Below, one piece after another: positions 60,851 through 64,000 of a stretch of 64,000 nucleotides of DNA. The notes beneath the pieces are model-generated. The model worked only from the letters and a program-made list of their open reading frames with translations, made no database searches and was not told the origin of the DNA. The first letter of the stretch is position 1. Every line of letters begins with the position of its first letter. Both the position numbers and the translations under genes were made by a program. The stretch is from Pontibacter amylolyticus (lineage in GTDB: Bacteria; Bacteroidota; Bacteroidia; Cytophagales; Hymenobacteraceae). Where the stretch lies: assembly GCF_014638845.1 (NCBI RefSeq), contig NZ_BMFP01000001.1, positions 717,566 through 781,565 on the forward strand. Direction: 5' to 3'.

Positions 60851-61813
60851 CTACAAACAGCTACAACCGAAATTGTCGATATCGCTGTACCACAGGTATA
60901 GCCACTTCCCGTCCTCTACTTTCGCTACCAGCGCCCGAAGCGGGGTGTGCAGCTCCTGATTATCCGGGAAGGCGTCGGCATACATGAAATAGAGATCTTC
61001 TATGCCCGTCAGTTTGGCAACAGAACGAGCACTGTCGTGACTGCTCGGGCAGTCGGCGCACTCGGGCAGTAAGTTAGACTTGTACCAGGTGTCGAAAGCC
61101 GGATTGCTTTCATAGGTCAGGTCGAGTGGCAGGCGGCTGGCAAAAAGCACCTCAGCTGCACTTTGCAATGCCTTCTCATCAAAGGTGTAGTGATAGTATT
61201 CAGAACATTCGTTTTGGTAGTGGCCCAGCTCCTTTATTCGGGATGTGTGGGTTGTTTTGGTGGTGTACAGGTATACCTGGGGTTTGCCGGCAGGATAAAT
61301 TGATTCAAGCAATTCAGGGTAGTGCACCAGGTGTGTTCCATCGCTATTTGACCAGTCGGGACCAACCCATTTCTGCAGCAACGCAGCTTCTGCTGAAAGA
61401 TCTGTAAACTCGTCAGGTCTGTCCATATCCGGAATGCCTTGTCCGATAATACCCAATGGCTGGTTCGGAATCCTGAAAACCGGGAACAGCGCCTGTTCAA
61501 TGGTCAGGCGGGGCTGCTTGCTTGTGGTAAAACCCTGCTTTAGCTGCGTCAGAAACCGGCGATTGTTCTCGGTGAGCTTGCTTTTCCTGTCTGCCAGAAC
61601 TTTGTCCAGGTAGGCTATCCGAACCGAATCATGCACATGCAGGCCAGCGTAGTAAGCTTCACACTTTTGCCGCAAGGCCTCCATTTCTTCCTCCGTAAGC
61701 TGCGTGGAAGTCTCAGACGGTTGTTCCGCAGCTGCTGCTGGATCTTTCAGCTGTTTTTCACCGCATGCCATCAGAAGCACCGCAGCCAGGTATAGCACAT
61801 AGTTCGTCTTCAT
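60851..61813 (-). CDS. Hypothetical lipoprotein
   Basis: A 320-residue protein with a lipoprotein signal (MKTNYVLYLAAVLLMAC, Cys17), followed by an Ala/Glu/Thr-rich linker (about 20-40) and a globular part with several cysteines (QKCEAYY, NECSEYYHY, LLPECADCPSSHD) and the C-terminal end DNFGCSCL. No known domain was recognised. The paired cysteines suggest disulphides or a metal site. It lies 86 bp upstream of the OmpA-family gene, in the same direction, so the two may be co-transcribed. Confidence 0.7.
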   Translation of the reverse strand: MKTNYVLYLAAVLLMACGEKQLKDPAAAAEQPSETSTQLTEEEMEALRQKCEAYYAGLHVHDSVRIAYLDKVLADRKSKLTENNRRFLTQLKQGFTTSKQPRLTIEQALFPVFRIPNQPLGIIGQGIPDMDRPDEFTDLSAEAALLQKWVGPDWSNSDGTHLVHYPELLESIYPAGKPQVYLYTTKTTHTSRIKELGHYQNECSEYYHYTFDEKALQSAAEVLFASRLPLDLTYESNPAFDTWYKSNLLPECADCPSSHDSARSVAKLTGIEDLYFMYADAFPDNQELHTPLRALVAKVEDGKWLYLWYSDIDNFGCSCL

Positions 61814-62076
61814 CTTTTCTGGAAAGGATTTACTGTAGCATTGAGTGTAGCTTGAGACTTACCCACACCTAAATCTACTAAAAATCAGCAGAATACTATA
61901 TTTAATTGTTCGCTTGGGTAAATCCCACTTTCAAAACCGCACAAACTGTTCATTTCCGGACAGGTATATAGCATGAAAAGTTCACTATATTTTATGTAAA
62001 TACCTGTAAATCAGTATAATGAATATCTGGCATTTAAATTGGCTATACCCCCACGAGTAAATCCCAACACAAGACG

Positions 62077-63321
62077 ATGGACCGTGAATTATCAGCCAGC
62101 ACCAGACAAGCCCGGAAGCGAAAACGCATCTGGCAAATAGGTATAGCCGCTGCCCTGGTGGTGGTAGCTATCCTTGGTTTTAGAAGCCTGATCACCCCGA
62201 GTATTCCGCAAGCCGAAATCAGGACGGCGACAGTTGAAGAAGGTGCGGTGGAAGCCACCATCACGGCATCGGGCACAGTGGTGCCGGAGCACGAGCAGGT
62301 CATTACCAGCCCCATTCAGGCGCGCATCGAGCAGGTGGTGCACGCCACAGGCGAGCAGGTGCAGCCCGGCGACCAGATCCTGTTGCTTGACAGAGCCTAT
62401 ACCCAACTGGCCTACGACAAACTGAAAGACGAGCAGGAACAGAGCCGACACAAAACAGTGCAGCTCAACCTCAACCTCGAAAAGAAACTGAACGCCCTCG
62501 CCTCGCAACTGGAAATAAAACGCATGCACGTGAAGAGTCTGCAGGCCCAGTTCGAGGACGAGCTATACCTCCTCAAGATCGGGGGCGGCACGCAGGAGAG
62601 CGTGAAGCAGGCCGAACTCAACCTGAAGATCGCGCAGCAGGAACTCGCCCAGATAGAGCGCGACATTGTAACGGAGCGTCAATTGCTGAAAGCCGACGAG
62701 CAGGAACTGCGCTATACCTTGGCCATGCAAAGCCGCTCCATCGAGGAACTGCAGCGCAAAATGGAGCAGGCCGAGGTGCGCGCCACACAGCCCGGTGTCA
62801 TCACCTGGGTAAAAAACGAGATCGGCAGCAACGTGAATGCCGGCGATATCATCGCCCGGCTTGCGGACCTGAGCAGCTACCGCGTGCAGGCTACTATTTC
62901 GGATGCCTTTGCCAGCCAGATCAGCGTCGGAAGCAGTGTGGTGGTGCGCATCAACAACGCCGATCTAAAAGGCAGCGTGGCCTCCATCAAGCCGACCGTC
63001 GAAAACGGCATTGTGACCTTTTTTGTCGCTCTAGAAGAGAAAGCCCACGAGTTGCTGCGCCCCAGCCTGCGTGTGGATGTGTACGTGCAGACTGCCGCCA
63101 AACCGAACACCTTGCGCGTGCAAAACGGTCCTTATTTCAAAACGGTCAGCAAGCCCCAGGTATACGTGCTTCGCGACGGCGAACTGATCCGGAGAGAAGC
63201 CAAACTCGGCGTGAGCAATGTGGACTACGTGGAGCTGGAAAATGGCGTGCAAGCCGGTGAGCAAGTAGTGATCTCTGACCTGGCCGATTACCAGCACCTC
63301 GACAAAGTGAAAGTGAAGTGA
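62077..63321 (+). CDS. HlyD-family periplasmic adaptor subunit
   Basis: A 414-residue membrane-fusion protein. An Arg/Lys-rich N-terminus and one membrane helix (about 18-38, IWQIGIAAALVVVAILGF) anchor it. The split lipoyl domain (ITASGTVVPEHEQVITSPIQARIEQVVHATGEQVQPGDQIL; second half AEVRATQPGVITWVKNEIGSNVNAGDIIARL) brackets a coiled-coil hairpin (about 110-235). Beta-barrel and membrane-proximal domains follow. It should join an inner-membrane pump, probably an ABC exporter encoded beyond the window, to the TolC-family channel that starts downstream. Confidence 0.9.
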   Translation: MDRELSASTRQARKRKRIWQIGIAAALVVVAILGFRSLITPSIPQAEIRTATVEEGAVEATITASGTVVPEHEQVITSPIQARIEQVVHATGEQVQPGDQILLLDRAYTQLAYDKLKDEQEQSRHKTVQLNLNLEKKLNALASQLEIKRMHVKSLQAQFEDELYLLKIGGGTQESVKQAELNLKIAQQELAQIERDIVTERQLLKADEQELRYTLAMQSRSIEELQRKMEQAEVRATQPGVITWVKNEIGSNVNAGDIIARLADLSSYRVQATISDAFASQISVGSSVVVRINNADLKGSVASIKPTVENGIVTFFVALEEKAHELLRPSLRVDVYVQTAAKPNTLRVQNGPYFKTVSKPQVYVLRDGELIRREAKLGVSNVDYVELENGVQAGEQVVISDLADYQHLDKVKVK

Positions 63322-63517
63322 GTTGGGGAGTTAGAAAGGTTGGAAGTTAGAAAGTTAAAAAAATGACATAGGACGTTGTGACAAAGGACAAAAGATGTAA
63401 AAAAAGAATAGTCCTATGTCTATTATCAAATGGTCTTTTGTCGAAAAAAGAAGTCGTGCTACTTGATACGTGTGTCGTGATACGTGATACGTGCTACGTG
63501 ATACGGAAATTGAAACC
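63322..63517. repeat. Short-repeat spacer between adaptor and TolC genes
   Basis: This contains GTTAGAAAGTT-type simple repeats, two interleaved inverted repeats (GACATAGGAC 63365-63374 with GTCCTATGTC 63411-63420; GACAAAAGA 63387-63395 with TCTTTTGTC 63434-63442) and a run of GTGATACGTG/GTGCTACGTG repeats near 63463-63505. Such a 196-bp spacer inside an apparent efflux operon is unusual. Confidence 0.55.
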
Positions 63518-64000
63518 ATGAAAAAGCTATACCTGATCTTATTGCTGTTTGTGACGCTGCTGCCCTGCCTGTCAGGTATAGCCCAGCCTGCAACGCGCAC
63601 ACTGCGTTTGCAGGAGGTGATCGCCCTGGCGCAGGAGCAGTCAGCAACAGCGCGGCAGGCCGAGACAAGCCGCGAGAACAGCTACTGGCAGTGGCGCAGC
63701 TTTAAGTCGGATTACAAACCGCAGCTCAGCCTCACCGGTACCCTCCCCGACTTCAGCCGCACCATTATGCCCGTAACACAACCCGACGGCACCACCGATT
63801 TCAAACCGGTGTCCATCAACAACTCCGAACTGGGACTGAGCCTGAGCCAGGTGGTAAGTCCAACCGGGGGCCGCGTGTTTGTGACGTCGCTGATGCAGCG
63901 CTTCGACGACTTTGACCGAGACGAGACCCGCTACAATGGGAACCCCGCCATTATAGGAATAGAGCAGCCGCTGTTTGCCTACAACGAGCTGTCCTGGGCC
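63518..64000 (+). CDS. TolC-family outer-membrane efflux protein (5' part)
   Basis: The first 161 codons only; the gene continues past the right edge. The ATG at 63518 starts a signal peptide (MKKLYLILLLFVTLLPCLSGIAQ). The mature start TLRLQEVIALAQEQSATARQAE and later SWQWRSFKSDYKPQLSLTG-like residues (SYWQWRSFKSDYKPQLSLTG), ELGLSLSQVV and GIEQPLFAYNELSW have the pattern of TolC-like channel proteins. It should complete the adaptor encoded upstream as the outer-membrane exit duct. Confidence 0.88.
   Translation, partial: MKKLYLILLLFVTLLPCLSGIAQPATRTLRLQEVIALAQEQSATARQAETSRENSYWQWRSFKSDYKPQLSLTGTLPDFSRTIMPVTQPDGTTDFKPVSINNSELGLSLSQVVSPTGGRVFVTSLMQRFDDFDRDETRYNGNPAIIGIEQPLFAYNELSWA

Noticed and set aside
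63455..63510. CRISPR-like array
   Set aside because: The GTGATACGTG units are about 10 bp, contiguous and degenerate, with no spacers of constant size and no cas genes.

Overview
The window reads as chromosome of a Bacteroidota bacterium, most likely order Cytophagales, family Hymenobacteraceae (Pontibacter or a close relative). The grounds are a SusC/SusD/SusE starch locus with an ECF sigma/FecR pair, an amylase with a type IX secretion (T9SS) C-terminal domain, the weakness of Shine-Dalgarno sequences, TAnnTTTG-type -7 promoter boxes, and the protein families present. The genus is inference. No rRNA, tRNA, CRISPR array, transposase or integrase gene was found.

Layout. 1-3.8 kb: the edge of an MpaB/DUF2236 oxygenase-like gene, a DUF3820 protein, a DUF4268 protein, an intradiol dioxygenase-like lipoprotein and an M48 metalloprotease. 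3.9-23.7 kb: an alpha-glucan polysaccharide utilisation locus. It holds a secreted GH13 amylase on the minus strand, then on the plus strand an ECF sigma factor, FecR anti-sigma, SusC with an STN signalling domain, SusD, SusE, GH31 alpha-glucosidase, a GH13 lipoprotein (SusG-like), aldose 1-epimerase and a six-hairpin glycosidase lipoprotein. SusC/D/E should bind and import malto-oligosaccharides, the lipoprotein enzymes should cut glucan at the surface, GH31 and the epimerase should finish in the periplasm, and SusC-STN/FecR/ECF should close a substrate-sensing loop.

23.8-29.8 kb: a small hypothetical protein, LysR regulator, threonine synthase and methylglyoxal synthase. Then comes an AT-rich, cassette-like patch (about 27.0-28.8 kb) of unknown small genes separated by hairpin sites that resemble attC, followed by a GNAT and a DUF421 protein. 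30.0-36.7 kb: a four-gene, translationally overlapped signalling operon (NIT-HAMP-GAF hybrid kinase with three receivers, CheR, receiver-less CheB, receiver-kinase). 36.7-42.7 kb: PepD, PAP2 phosphatase, an EamA/GNAT/DinB operon and a nucleotidyltransferase. 42.9-46.2 kb: divergent GH2-like lipoprotein and cellulose-synthase-like GT2. 46.3-50.2 kb: a disordered Gly/Tyr/Arg-rich protein, GH25 lysozyme, M28 peptidase and a D-threonine aldolase-like enzyme. 50.4-53.4 kb: hemN with two FNR-like boxes, hemJ and a zinc-ribbon protein. 53.9-64 kb: RluF, AEC transporter, CtlX, aminopeptidase P, OmpA-family protein, a hypothetical lipoprotein, and the start of an HlyD/TolC efflux operon.

Three signals are not explained by genes. 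(1) Two collinear repeat islands of about 590 bp (38461-39054, 56978-57561), plus a partial copy at 20711-20970, contain hairpins whose arms carry compensatory changes between copies. (2) The heptamer GGTATAG/CTATACC is hugely over-represented in coding and non-coding DNA. (3) A second small repeat (S) sits directly after stop codons, in gene orientation, in all three copies. All starts, boundaries and functions are read by eye; no database search was run.
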